From contig JBBHKE010001188.1 of the NCBI GenBank assembly GCA_037447655.1, positions 99,261 through 159,260 on the forward strand: 60,000 nt of DNA, written 5' to 3'. Source of the DNA: Zygnema cylindricum. Taxonomy: Eukaryota; Streptophyta; Zygnematophyceae; Zygnematales; Zygnemataceae. Positions 1-12,182 of the stretch are shown piece by piece. Position 1 is the stretch's first letter; every line of letters starts with the position of its first letter. The translations under genes were made by a program, and so were the position numbers. The notes below the pieces were generated by a model. That model did no database searches. It saw only the letters and a list, made by a program, of their open reading frames with translations, and was not told the DNA's origin.

Positions 1-288
1 GAAACTTCTAGTTCCATAGAAAAAAAATTATTGCATTAATTTTTTTCTGGTATCGACCACAATGGGAGGATGGGAAAGCCTCTTCCAACATTGATGTTTT
101 AAGCATAGCTCCGTAAAATCTATAGAAATCTTGAACTTGGAACATTTCAAATTTATAGAAAGCCTCTCTTGGACTAAAAAAAATTGGAAATTTCAAACGT
201 TGTAATACCCAGAAAAACCACACTTAAACAAACAGAGACTTCACATCTCATACGGCATCCAGCTACTCGGCTGATAATACGCACTTAC

Positions 289-3200
289 CTGCAGCATTGC
301 ATTTATGGATCATCATTTTCTGTGCCAAAAATATTTTTTCGGTTGGAATTTCCATTCCCAAGTCACCACGGGCAACCATAATGGCATCCGATTCTCGCAA
401 TATGTCGTCAAAGTTGATGAGTCCTTCCTGATTTTCTACCTGCCACATCATGCTCCTGGAAGTTCGTCAGGAACCGGTCACAATAAAACTCAGACCGTGC
501 CTTTAGAGGCCATGATACAGAAATGGAATGTAAATCTTCTTATCAGCGAAAACGACTGCAAAATAATTGAGATATGAAAACATGCACAAAACAAAGTACA
601 CAATTGGAAGTCTAACTGGCAAAATGGCATAAATCTATTAAAAGAAAGTAAGGGTAGGAACACACAGAACTCAAATGTATGTGGTCAGGCGAAATCAACG
701 ACACAAACGAAACAAATGGACAAAGAATAAGGTGGTCAAAGAAACAAAAATACATAAAGGCAATGTAGGACAAAACTGCGGAAGAATTGATGAATTGAGT
801 AATAACAGGAGTCATATGGAAACAAAGACTTGTGAGTGATATGGAAAAAAATGATATGAAACTATCAGTAGTATTGACGCACATTGAAGGATGACCATAC
901 AAGGGACAGAACAACGGTACAACAACTGTATGAAACATTGAAGACTTCCACAAGATATCCAGAGGTATCAAACACGTAAACTGATAAAAAACAGGTAGGT
1001 TACTTCGTGCTTAAGCTGCACATTATTGCCGGAACATCTCTACGGATACTTAAGAGGTGGGATACCTTGAATGAAAGATTACAGTAAAAGAGTTCGACTT
1101 ACTTTTGAGACGATTTGGACAGTCTTTGAATGCTCTCCCAGTAAATCGCGAATAACTCCTAAATCAGACCCTTTCCGGACAAAAGATGCGGCAATGAAAT
1201 CGATCTTATTCGGTATACCCCAAGCAAGAATATCTTCCTCATCTTTTTTTGTAATGGTGGGCAAATCCACAATCACACCGGGAAGATTCACATTTTTACG
1301 CTCGCCCAGCATTGCACTATTTTCACACCGACATCTCACAGTCCTGCATTTTAAGTACCAGCCAACAAAGGTCATACAAATACAATCACTTCAACAACCG
1401 ACGCCTGGATTTCCTTCCATTTCAAATAAACTACAAAGAAAACTAGACATTGAGCCAAGCAAAAGAGTCCAAACCTACTCAACCTACTCAAACTGATAAC
1501 CACAATAAGATAAACATTTCAGAACCTGTTTTGTTTTAACATTTCAAGTTCAGCTGACCATGTATCCATCCAAGACCAAATGATGCGATTAAGGATGTGC
1601 CACTTGTGGAAGCAAAATTTCACAAATGACCGTAAGGAATTCACTGTCACCCTCATGAGACAGAGACAACATACCCTTTTGCGACATCACATGACAGAAC
1701 AGTAAAGGTGATAGTACCATCCGCACAGAGGATCACCATTCCGGGTTTCACATGCTCCGCTAGCTTGGCATAACTCATACAGATCATGTTAGTGTCTCCC
1801 AGAAATGTGTAATCGGTGGTAATAGTAATCTCCATCCCCTGTGTCAGCTGGATGGGCTTTGCATCCTTTAACATACCAGTTCGGATTTCAGGGCCCTGCA
1901 AAAGAAACGACCCAAAAATTCGTAAAATATTAAAAAGCCATACACTGCAGTTATTGACAAGCCTAAAGCAGGTGCAAGAAAGGATATGACCACAAAACGG
2001 TTGCAGGAAAGTGGAGGCAAAACAAGTTGTTTTCAACTTTAACTGATAAATCTTACTCTATGATGTCAGCGAAGCAGTCCCAAGACTTCCAAAATCCTGT
2101 CAAAGCCAGACAGCAGAGAAATGGCCTAAAAACACCTGAATCCTAATAATAGCCAGAAGATTATTGGATTCCCAAGCAAATGATGCCAATTCAGACGACC
2201 AGAAGCATTGAATCAAGTTTTCACCACTCAAATGAAAACTTAAGGGTGAACATGCAAGTTCCAAATAAAAGGTCACATCAATTGTTATGAAGTTCAAGTG
2301 CCGGAATGCTCCTAGAGAGTGTTTTCAAAGTAAAAATATTTGACAATGCAGGGCGTTATAACTATGGTGCAGTAGTCATTAAGTGACACTGATCAAAGGG
2401 TCCAGACATGGTACTTCTCCAGAAGCAGCTGTGCGCATGACAGACACATAAGATGACCTAGTGTTTATCTCTTAGTCTATTTCCCCACTCCTATTTAGAA
2501 AGCGGATTTAAGCAAAGCTGCCGAGGAGTGCGAAGTGGCTCAAGCTGTCAGCATTCCTGTTAAGCGAACTAAAGGGAGGATTTAAACCTCAGAAAAATTT
2601 CCGGCATATAATTCAATGAATTGCGTGAGTCTTGGAACAGAGGCAAGTTGCAAGAAAGGTAAGATAACATGGAGGAAAAAAAACATAGCTCGGTGTTTTT
2701 AGAATGTTATTCCAGTAAAACTCAATACCGAAATTGGAGGTTGAAAAGGCCATCTCGTACAAAGATAAGTGACACGTTGCAACAATATTCTACATAACGA
2801 GTTGCAACAATGATTCTTCTTAGGTTTCAGCTAGGAGGCAATGTTAAGAGAAAGACATCTGGGAATTTAGAAGACCTGTGAACCATTCTCCTGACTGTGA
2901 TCTGAAATGTTGAGCTCAAACATTTTCTCCACTTAGGTGCTCGAGGAATGCCATTGCTGAGAGTCCTTCGAACCAGTGAGTCCTCGTAGTTGACAATAGC
3001 AACAGGTGTCAACGCGAATAACAAGTAAAACAAAAGAAGCAATGAAGGCATAAAGCGCACGAACACAGCAAGCCCAGTTAGTGCTATAGCATTCAAGTAC
3101 TAGCTGTACACTACAAGTTAATGACAACGTCCATTTATGTCTGAAAAATATGTGCCTACCTTAGTATCCAGCAAAACTGCACACATGATCCGTGTTGACT

Positions 3201-3414
3201 GCATGGCTTGTCGGAGATTGTCCAGAGTTCCCTGATGGTATTCATGACTGCCATGTGAAAAGTTGAAACGGGCCACACTCATTCCAGCACGGAGAAGTTT
3301 CTCAAGAATAGGAACATCTCTTGACTTCGGACCAAGAGTGCAAATAATTTTCGTTTTGGCCACAGGATGAGTATGCCCATGGAGAATAGTGTCAATGTCG
3401 ACTCTGGAAGTCAT
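289..3414 (-). CDS. PK: Pyruvate kinase, cytosolic type, exons 1-4 (gene continues off the left edge)
   Basis: Glycolytic pyruvate kinase (phosphoenolpyruvate + ADP to pyruvate + ATP). Four exons on the minus strand, all GT-AG: 3160-3414, 1675-1895, 1103-1343 and 289-439 (868 nt, 289 codons plus one base of about 510 expected). Phases join cleanly (0, 2, 0, then 1 at the last donor). Visible signatures: TKIICTLGP near residue 21, the RFNFSHG substrate/K+ loop near 49, LLDTK|GPEIRTG across exons 1-2, RCRCEN across exons 2-3, the catalytic Lys in SK|VEN at the exon 3-4 junction, and [12 protein letters not shown] with the metal-binding acidic residue. The start is the Met at 3412-3414: the N-terminus before the TKI motif is only about 20 residues, with no transit peptide, so I infer a cytosolic isoform. 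The remaining exons, including the rest of the barrel and the C domain, must lie left of position 1. Introns 440-1102, 1344-1674 and 1896-3159, and the partial intron 1-288, show no other feature I recognise. Confidence 0.93.
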
Positions 3415-4288
3415 GTCTGCTTCCCCGTTTTCCCTTCCACCTGGTGAAAATTGAAGTGGTGGACGAAAAGAACGAAATGAAACGAGTGAAGTCGGCAGAA
3501 TTCAATTGCAGCTCGAGCCTTTCAACCAAAAGGCAATGGACGGGAATTTGTACTGATTCCAGAGGATAAAAACAGTACTTTTTGTTCACTTAAGAAAGTG
3601 GGTAAAATATTTTCGATGTATTGATTTCATTTCATTACTTTGCCTTAGTTTGTAGTGTGATGAAATCCACTGAGGAGAATTTGTACATTTCAGATCATAA
3701 ATTCAGTACTTTCAGTTCACTTGAGCAAGTTTTAAAAAATGGCTTACATTTTACTGATATTTAGTTCGCTACACTTTGTCTTAGCTCCACTATACTACAA
3801 AGTACAAGTACTTCGCAAGATTTCTTTGTGCGCCGTGATTTGCGTTAGCTAGGGTACAGTTTCAGCTTTCAAGCTCAAGCCTTCAACTAAAAGGATTCTG
3901 CATGTACATCCAGTGTCGAAAGAAACCGTCCGTAATATGAGATAAATACCCAAAAACATATACAAATTATAAATTCTTACACGCTTTGTACCTTCTTTGG
4001 GTGGCAACTGTGAGAGTACAATACATAATGTACTATACTGCACTGTACTTAACACAGTACAGTCGGTACAAAAGTTGAACGGAATGAAAAATGCCACATT
4101 GATTCGCCGGGATTTAAAGGTGAAGAATGCCACGTGTAATACTGTGAGGGCCAGACGGATGCCGCATCAACCAATGACGGCGCCTCAAAGATGCGGCCGC
4201 CATTAGGAACATTCTTCAATTTTTTTTTCAACAGCTCGGTTCCCGCCAGGCGGTAATATCGTAGCGCGATACTGTACCCTCCATGAGT
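3415..4288. other. Upstream flank of pyruvate kinase; no gene seen
   Basis: AT-rich stretch upstream of the pyruvate kinase start. Short ORFs on both strands look random. It presumably holds the promoter and 5' UTR. An AG dinucleotide just before the start codon leaves open a 5' UTR intron. No confident promoter element is visible. Confidence 0.4.
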
Positions 4289-4510
4289 TACACCGCCAAT
4301 CGTTATTAGCGAATAAGTTTTTTTAGCGTATACGAATAATTAGCGTGGTTTACGCTAATTGGGAATTTGGAAATTTTTGAAGAAATCGTTTACTCTAATT
4401 AGGAATTAGGGTTTTTTTTAAATAGTATGGAAAATTCTATTTGAGAATTAAAAAAAAAAAAAAGCGGGACGAAATTAGCGTACACAACGCTGATAGCGAT
4501 TGGCAGTGTA
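4289..4510. mobile_element. TA-targeting MITE family E, copy E1 (222 bp)
   Basis: Bounded by inverted ends TACACCGCCAATCG and its complement (right end slightly mutated, GATTGGCAGTGTA). The interior repeats TTAGCG/CGCTAAT subterminal motifs and an A-run before GCGGGAC. The same 220-bp form occurs at 49998-50217 and, inverted, at 50273-50495. TA target duplication is deduced from the empty site for copy E2. A Tc1/mariner-like non-autonomous element is likely; no transposase is present. Confidence 0.8.
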
Positions 4511-5138
4511 CTGTATGTCAGCGGTAGCAAACAGTCAACCGAAACCGTGACCGACCGTTAACCGACCGCCCGCGCCGGATCCGGAACGGATTGGGTTGCC
4601 AAATTTTGAGGGCCGGGCGGTTGCGGTCGGTTGATTCAAAAGAAAAAAAAACAAAAGTCGGTTACTTGCGGTTAACCAAAAAACCAATAAAATGGAAATT
4701 TTGTACTGTCCATAAAATCCAACATTATTGTACTTTGTACTCTTTGGTGTCGTGGAAGTACGTGACATCGTGATTAGCGTCGCAAATCTAACACGGTAGT
4801 AACCCTATTTATTTTGCAAATCTTAGGGAACGCGACAAATCGTAATTATTGCCTTATTCATTCGTCGTACCATAGTTCAAAAGTAGGTGAAAGTAGGCCT
4901 ATACAATATGCCTATTGTATGCAAAACATACAATATGACCTTAAGACCCATATTGTATTCGGACCTATTCGGACCAATTAAAACATTCGTACCAAAAATT
5001 GGACCAATTAAATCATTCGGACCAGAAAATTTTATTTAAACCGTCAGATTCATACGATCGGACAATCCCTGATCAAAGTATCGATCTAAGAAGATCACAT
5101 GAAAAGCCCATAACACAACTTACGATAAAGGCGCCGAT

Positions 5139-6303
5139 TGTAACAGTAATAGCGAATCGAACTTGTTTATAAAGGGGTATTTAGGTGTTATGATTATAGA
5201 GTACTAAATTTGGTAGACGTCCGCGAAAGAATCACGCTATTTGGAGTTATATTTTAAAAGTTATAGCGATGGGTGTATTTAGGTGACAGCTTGGGGTCTA
5301 AATAACAAGTGGGTATCATTGAAACGGGTTAACGGTCAAATTAGTGCCGAAATTACGCATGTACGTTTCATAAAGTTATAATGAAACATTTAGTATGCAC
5401 GGTGGTTCACTTCATACAAATTTTAGTACGAAAAGTCACTTTCACTTAAGGGAATTTCGTCGGAAGTTTTCGCGTGCGAAATTTGTTACGCACCATCATG
5501 CCAGGTCGCGTTTTGCTTGGCGCGCACTTTTGCACTTAAAAGTTACGTAGTAAAACGTAACGTTTGATTGGTTAGTAAAGTGCTAAGTAGATAGTAAGAG
5601 ATTTTGACGTTTTTGCATTGGTCGGTCTGAGTCCTTACTGATCAATGATTGGCCATGTAAAAGCCTGTTAAAACGGAGAGTTGACTCAGGCCTGGCGAGT
5701 CGGTCGCGTTTTGCTTGGCGCGCACTTTTGCACTTAAAAGTTACGTAGTAAAACGTAACGTTTGATTGGTTAGTAAAGTGCTAAGTAGATAGTAAGAGAT
5801 TTCGACGTTTTTGCATTGGTCGGTCTGAGTCCTTACTGATCAATGATTGGCCAGGTAAAAGCCTGTTAAAACGGAGCGTTGACTCTGGCCTGGCGAGTCC
5901 AGGGCGATGATAGATAAATCGGGAAGTGTAAGAGGAGAGTAGACATCTTTTCCTTTGGAAAATTTGTTGAAATTACGGCTGATCTTGCTCCTGAGCGATT
6001 AATACCAAATTGGAGAAAAGGCATTTTTGCATTGAAAACTCTTACTAACTAAATAGTGTTTTAGTTGTTAAGAGATAGAATTATTAAGAGAGGAGAGTAG
6101 TGGAAAACACTTTAATAAGAAGGGTTGAGCCACGAGGGCAAGAGACCAAGCTAATGTTATGTGGACATAAGTTTATTCTAATTTAAAGTTTATCTTTATG
6201 TGAGTGTGGTCCAATGTGGATGTGTATTTTTCAATGTGTGGAATGTGTGGTTGGGATTGTTTGTAGTAATGGGATTTTCTGAGAGGTAGGAGATCCTGTT
6301 ACA
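5139..6303 (+). repeat. 5' LTR of gypsy element with internal 188-bp duplication
   Basis: 1165 bp, against 970 bp for the 3' LTR. The excess is mostly a direct tandem duplication with a 188-bp period (5514-5701 and 5702-5889) that is single in the 3' LTR. The two units differ by only a few bases. Confidence 0.9.
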
Positions 6304-6305
6304 TA

Positions 6306-6317
6306 TGGTATCAAAGC
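6306..6317 (+). promoter_or_regulatory. Primer binding site, initiator-tRNA-Met type
   Basis: TGGTATCAAAGC begins two bases after the LTR. It matches the usual plant initiator-Met site TGGTATCAGAGC with one change. Confidence 0.85.
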
Positions 6318-7086
6318 TTTGGTTAGAAACCAATGAGAAGTTTGCTCACTCGAATATCGACTGCCGTGACCGGTGAGGGTGCTCTAACCTGTGTCGGTAG
6401 AACCACAATGTCAAGTGGTAGGGGATTGGAGGGAAACTGAGTGATCACACTGCCAGCGGCCGCTGATTGGATGTGAGGCGTGCTTAGGTCCTAAAGACTA
6501 AGGTGGGGTGGGCAGCGTAGCCACCGCTGAAACTCACTCCAATTACATAGAGGTCAAACAAACTTGCCTTCTCCTAACAATAATTCATGTGTAGAAGGAA
6601 GGCTTGAAGCCATGAAGGGTGAGGATGTGAGAATTAGAGAGTAAAAGATCCTGATGTATTGGTAAGTGGGAAATTTGCTCATGGGGGAGAAGAAAAGTGG
6701 AGTATTTTACTTCTTCAAGAGCAAAGAAGTCAATAAATGACTCAAAACTTTTCAAACCCTAAATTGTTACCTTTGATTGCTTTCAATTTTGTTGTTGCAA
6801 AATTTGTGGTTAAATCTTACCTTTTAGAGCTTTCAATTTTGCTGTTCCAAAATTTGTGGGGAAATTGTTACCTTTTGTTTCAATGTTGGGAAATTGAAGT
6901 TTGAATTTGCACTAACTTAGTGTCAATGTTTTTTTATTTATTTATTTCTCAAGTTTTGACATTTTCAAAGGATTTGTTAAGAAGAAGAAGTCTTGGATTG
7001 GAACAATCTTAGGTTTTCAAATCTGCAGCAAATTCTTTGGGAAATTATATTCTTTCTTTCCTTTTGCTTGATTTCATTGTGTGATA

Positions 7087-8267
7087 ATGACAAATTCTGC
7101 ATGGAAACCTGAAATAGAGATTGCTTAGAAGGTGTTGAAAAAGCATACTGTGAAATTGGTCAAAATGTTTCATAATCGTGCTGCCGCTGTGGATGAAACC
7201 ATTTCCGAATTGAAATGTGAATTGAAAGTCGTTAAAGAAAATGGAAATGTTTCAAATGAGAAATTATATAAACTTATTAACTTAATTCAGACCAATAATG
7301 ATATTAATGACCAAAAGGGTGAAAGTCGTAAAAAGAATGCTAGTTTTATGGAGCATGATCATGATAGACCTAAGAAGATAAGAGATCTGAAATTGTCTAT
7401 TAGTGAGGCACCGTCGTTTAATGGTAAGAAGATTGATGAGTTGGATGCTTAGATTTTTCATATAAAGTATTATTTCAAATCTAGAAATTGTGATCGTGAT
7501 GATTACACTTCTTTTGTTGTTAGTTGTCTGAAAGGCGATGCTCAGATTTGGTATTACACTTAGAGAAGGTGTAAATTGATTCCTGATAATACTAATTGGG
7601 AAACATTTAAAACCGCGATCAAATCGCGATTCTTGTCTTTCACTTTTAAATCCAGATTGGAAGAAACATGGCTGAACTGTTAGAAAACTACGTCTGTGAA
7701 GGATTACATTGTGGAATTTGACTCATCTAACATTCACGTCATATGTTTGACTGATGAAATGGCTAAGTTGCATTTCTTAAATTATCTAAAACCTATATTG
7801 AAATCAGAATTGAAACATCAAAAATTTAATAATTTGAAATAATTACAAGACAAGGCATTGGAATTAGAGGATTAGTTGGGGTATAATCGAGAAACTAGAT
7901 CACTCAGGGGTAATTTGAATGAAGTATCAGAGTGGGACGAGGGGGAATTTGTGGGTGAGGGTATGAATGCTGGTCTGGTGAATAGGCAAAATATTTTAAT
8001 AGTAAATCAGAAGGGTGGACAGGGTGTTAATGCAGGAAACAAATTTAACAATAGATGGGGATACATTAAGAGTCTTAAACCAAACATTAATGCTCACAAG
8101 CCTAACCTTACCATCCCCACATGCATTATTTGTCAGAAAAAGGGTCATAGAGCATTTGAGTGTGCACAACTGAAAAATATTAACTGTTATAATTGTGGAA
8201 AGGAGGGACATTTTAGTAGAGAGTGCACAAAACCCAAAAAAAAAGTCAGTTGTTTCAAATGCGGAGG
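7087..8267 (+). pseudogene. Gypsy gag, decayed
   Basis: The frame opens at the ATG at 7087. A stop at 7126-7128 interrupts it, then it continues through a coiled, Lys/Glu-rich region (to 7452) and a retrotransposon-gag segment (LDA-stop-IFHIKYYF, where Trp is expected) to CCHC knuckles at about 8125-8235 (CIICQKKGHRAFEC and CYNCGKEGHFSREC). A third knuckle starts (CFKCGG) and is cut off by a foreign insertion near 8270. Most in-frame stops are TAG at positions where Gln or Trp fits. No functional product is expected. Confidence 0.85.
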
Positions 8268-8269
8268 TC

Positions 8270-8389
8270 CATTCTTAGTGACTGCGACAAGTTTGAGAGT
8301 TGGAGAGAGAAGTTAGAGGTAGACTGCCTCGGCTTCTTTCTATTTCTATTTAGACCTAGAAAATATTAATAAATCCATTAGTTTCTACA
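8270..8389 (-). repeat. Antisense copia-LTR terminal fragment inside gypsy gag
   Basis: The reverse complement matches the first ~110 bp of the copia1 LTR (40585-40700), ending at 8389 in the complement of the LTR's TGTAGAAA terminus. It breaks the third zinc knuckle of gypsy gag. No target duplication is obvious. Confidence 0.6.
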
Positions 8390-8679
8390 AGCTGAGCAGG
8401 AAGCCTAGGAGGTGAGAAACGGAAAAGACTAACTGAAAGTCCTCAGTTGAGTCAACCGGATCCAGAAGTTAAAGAGTTAACTCTGGAGGGCAAATTAATA
8501 AATGGAAACGTTGAGATAGCTGAATTTATTATGATTCTCACTACACTGCATAGTTTAAAGAATCCTTCTGATGAAATTCTCAACAAGAGACCTATGTTAA
8601 GACAGTTAAGTAATGATGACACCAGACACAGTTTGATTAGATTCAAGTCATTAGTGGAAGGAAAACCGTTGAAAAGTAT

Positions 8680-11600
8680 TGGTTGATTCAGGTGCGACAC
8701 ATAATTTTATTTCACATAAGTTTGCAGAGGAAAATAAAATTCCTATTGTCATAAGGGAAAAGCCTTTACATGTTCAAGTGGCAAATGGTAATAAGTCCAC
8801 ACTAGACTTACAAACTAACACGATAGAAATTGATATCTAGGGTCATAAAATGAAAGTTGTGTGTGAAATAATAAATTTGGGAAGTGAAGAACTAATTCTG
8901 GGAAAGCCTTGGTTAACTTAACACAATCCTCAAATAAATTGGGAAATTAACACCTTGAAAGTGAAGTCTGAAAACGATTGTAAGGTTTTGCAAACATTAT
9001 CTCCTAAGAAATTGCATAAGAGTCATATAAATAACATAACCAGATTGGGAGTGAAAGGTTTGATATCTGCTAAACAATTTAAAAAACACTTAAAAGATAA
9101 AACAAATCATGTTTTTTGTTATTAGTAACTAAGGCAAATACTGATGAAAGGGGGGGAGAAAACACTAACATTGATGTCATCCCTAAATCAGACACCACTA
9201 AAACTCTCGAAAAACTAAAATTTGATTTTGTAACCGACATTAATACATCTGATGTTGCTGTTAAAGATTTGATTTTTGAATTTCAAGATGTTTTTCCAAG
9301 TGATTTACCCTCAGGAAGGCCACCTTCCCGAGATGTGGAACATGTTATTAACCTTGAACTTAGATGCTACTCTTCTGTCACAGGAATCTATAAGCACAAT
9401 ATCTTTGAGCACGAGGAATTAAAAACACAGATCAAGGAACTCCTAGAGAAAAGACATAATCAGCCCTGTAAATCACCGTATAGAGCACCAGTTCTCTTCG
9501 TCAAAAAGAAGGTTGGAACGTTGAGAATGTGTGTCGATTATCGTAGTCTAAAATAGATTACGGTGAAAGATAAGTATATGTTGCTTTTAATTTCTGATTT
9601 GATATATCGTTTAAAATGTGCTAAAGTATTTTCGTTGATTGATCTGTGTAGTGGCTTTAATCAGGTGCCAATTAGAATTGAAGATGTTGATAAAACTGCT
9701 TTCAAGACTAAGGTGGGTTATTTCGAATAGATTGTGATGCCATTCGGCTTAACGAATGCACCGCCTACTTACCAAAGATTAATAAACCAAACCTTTTCAA
9801 ATTACATAGATAGGTTTGTCCAAATGTTTGTAGATGATATTTTAGTTTACAGTGAATATAAAAAACAACATATAATTCATTTAAGAAGAGTGTTGGAAAG
9901 GTTAACAGAAAGAAAATTATATGGAAAATTGTCAAAATCCAGCTTTCTTAAAAGTGAACAATTATTTTTGGGACACATAGTTAGTGGGGAAGGTGTTAAA
10001 ATAGATCTATCGAAAATTTTAGCAATCCAAAATTGGAAACAACCTACTAATGTCACAGAAGTTAGATTGTTTTTGGGATTGGCCACTTATTACAGGAAAT
10101 TTATTAAGAACTTCAGTATGATCGCCGCACCTTTGACGGATTTACTTCGGGAAAAGGAGACGTTTGTGTGGGGAGCTGATCAAGAGGGAGCATTCGAGGA
10201 ACTAAAAGGGAATATGACCTCTGCCCCTACACTGGTATATCCTGATACTGCTGGGGAATTTGAAGTTCTAATGACTACAGATGCATTTGATAAAGGTCTA
10301 GGTGCAGTCATAAGTCAAAAATGGGGGCAAATACTTTCATCCTATTGCTTTTGAGTCCAAAAAATTCAATGATGTTGAAAAGATCTATAAGCACAGAAAA
10401 AAAAATTACTTGCAATTGTACATGCAATGGTGAAATGGCGTTGTTATTTGCATAATAAAGAATTTACAGTTCACTATGATAATAAAACACTCTCTTATTT
10501 ACAAAGATTAAGTGATGCACAGATTATGACTGGCAGACAGGTTAGATGGATGCAGAAATTAGCATATTTCAAATTTAATGTCAAACATATTCCTGGGAAA
10601 ACAAATGTAGTGCAGATCCTTTAATTAGATGTTTTGAAATAAGTGTTATGGTTCAGGATGAATTGTTTTTAGATACTGTTAGAAATGGTTATGATAAAGA
10701 TCCTTATTTTGCTGTGATTTGTAAGAATATTTCGGGAGGGAATTCTGACCCATTGAATGAGAGGCATGCCAAAAACTTTACACTAGAGGATGGTTACTGT
10801 ATTTGCAAATTGGGGATAGATTATGCATTCCTGAAGTGGGAGACTTAAGAAAACAAATTTGATGGGAAGCTCATGAGCATTTAGGACATCTAGGTCGAGA
10901 TGAAACTCTTAGTCGATTGCAAAGTAGATTGTTTTGGCCTGGGATGGCAAAGGAGGTGTCAAAACACGTGGAAAGTTGTGTCTCTTGCGAACCGAGTAAA
11001 CCTAGTACCCAAAAACCTAAAGGTCTCCTAAAACCTTTGGATATCCTCGAAAGACCTTGGGAATCTGTCAGTATGGATTTTATTGTCAGGTTGTCTGCTA
11101 CATCTCTAAAAGAAATGACAGTATCATGGTCGTAGTCGATAGGTTTAGTAAAATGGCAATCTTTATCCCTTGCAAAACCACTCATTCAGTTGTAGATATT
11201 GCAAAGTTATATTTTGACAACGTGGTCAGACATCATGGAGCCCCTCTATCTATAGTCAATGAAAGAGATTCTAAATTTACGTATGTTTTTTGGAAACAAT
11301 TACAACAAAATTTAGGTTCTGAATTGAAAATGAGTACCGCTTATCATCCTCAGACAGAAAGATAGATAGAAACGATGAACCATACACTAGAGGAAATGCT
11401 TAGGATTGTTTGCAGTGGAATTCAAAACACATGGGAATCTAAACTGCCATTAATGGAATTTGCATAAAATTCAGGTAAACATGTTAGTAAATGATTCTCA
11501 CCATTTAAAGTTGCATACGGATACCAACCTAGAGAAGCATTGGACTTAATAACAGGGGTCACTCAAGAGAATAGAGGTTCTGGAACAGAGTTTTGGGAAT

Positions 11601-12133
11601 ACGTTCAAACAGTTTGGAAAATTGTCTGGGATGCATTAGTGGAGGCACAAAGGAGGCAAGAATTAAATGCTAACCGCAAACGGGGTGATTGATTGTTACG
11701 CACAGGTGACAGGGTTTGGCTTTCTACAACTCATTACAGGTGCAAGATCGAGGGACAATCGGATCCTACGGGGAAATTTGCTCCTAAGTACATTGGACCA
11801 TTTACTGTAATCGAGATGATATCTTCAGTTGCTGCCAAATTGGACTTTTCGCCTTAAACAAAAATTCATCCAGTGATACACATCAGCCTGTTGAAACCAG
11901 CGAATCTTCGACCAACTGAAGGAGAATTGGAATTGGATCCCTCAATAATTATAGAACTTGAAGTCCACAGATGGGTAAAAGATTGGGTTGGTCAACGGTT
12001 CAAGGTCGGCGATACTATATTCTGGCAAGTGCATTATCTAGGAAGGCCTGAGGATGAGTTGACTTTAGAGGATAAAAATTATAAGTTTGTACCGAGGTAT
12101 TGGAGGGATAATAATATAGAAGTCCCGTCTTGA
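8680..12133 (+). pseudogene. Gypsy pol: protease, RT, RNase H, integrase, chromodomain-like tail; decayed
   Basis: Domains in order: aspartic protease DSGATHNF at about 8688; RT with YRAPVLFVKKK near 9478, MPFGLTNAPP near 9739 and FVDDILVYS near 9827; RNase H tail around 10430-10620; HHCC zinc-binding domain 10868-10990; integrase core with MDFIV near 11073, NERDSKF near 11260 and YHPQTER near 11342; and a C-terminal stretch (HPVIHISLLKP, then VHYLGRPEDELT) resembling a degenerate chromodomain, which would fit a chromovirus. Frame changes occur near 10340 and 10630-11060. Numerous stops, most TAG or TAA, interrupt every domain. Confidence 0.88.
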
Positions 12134-12167
12134 GGATTAAAAGTGTTTTAACTAAGGTCAGTTAAAA

Positions 12168-12182
12168 ATAACGAGGGGATGA
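12168..12182 (+). promoter_or_regulatory. Polypurine tract of gypsy element
   Basis: AACGAGGGGATGA directly abuts the 3' LTR, as expected for plus-strand priming. Confidence 0.7.

Noticed and set aside
1-288. Further pyruvate kinase exon
   Set aside because: No sequence resembling the expected next exon (KPVVTATQMLESM-type) is present; treated as intron 4.
1071-1496. 141-codon plus-strand ORF
   Set aside because: Antisense to pyruvate kinase exon 3.
7087-12133. Variant nuclear code with TAG as an amino acid
   Set aside because: The long copia1 frame and all host exons contain no internal TAG, and different gypsy stops fall at Trp, Gln and other positions, so decay explains them.
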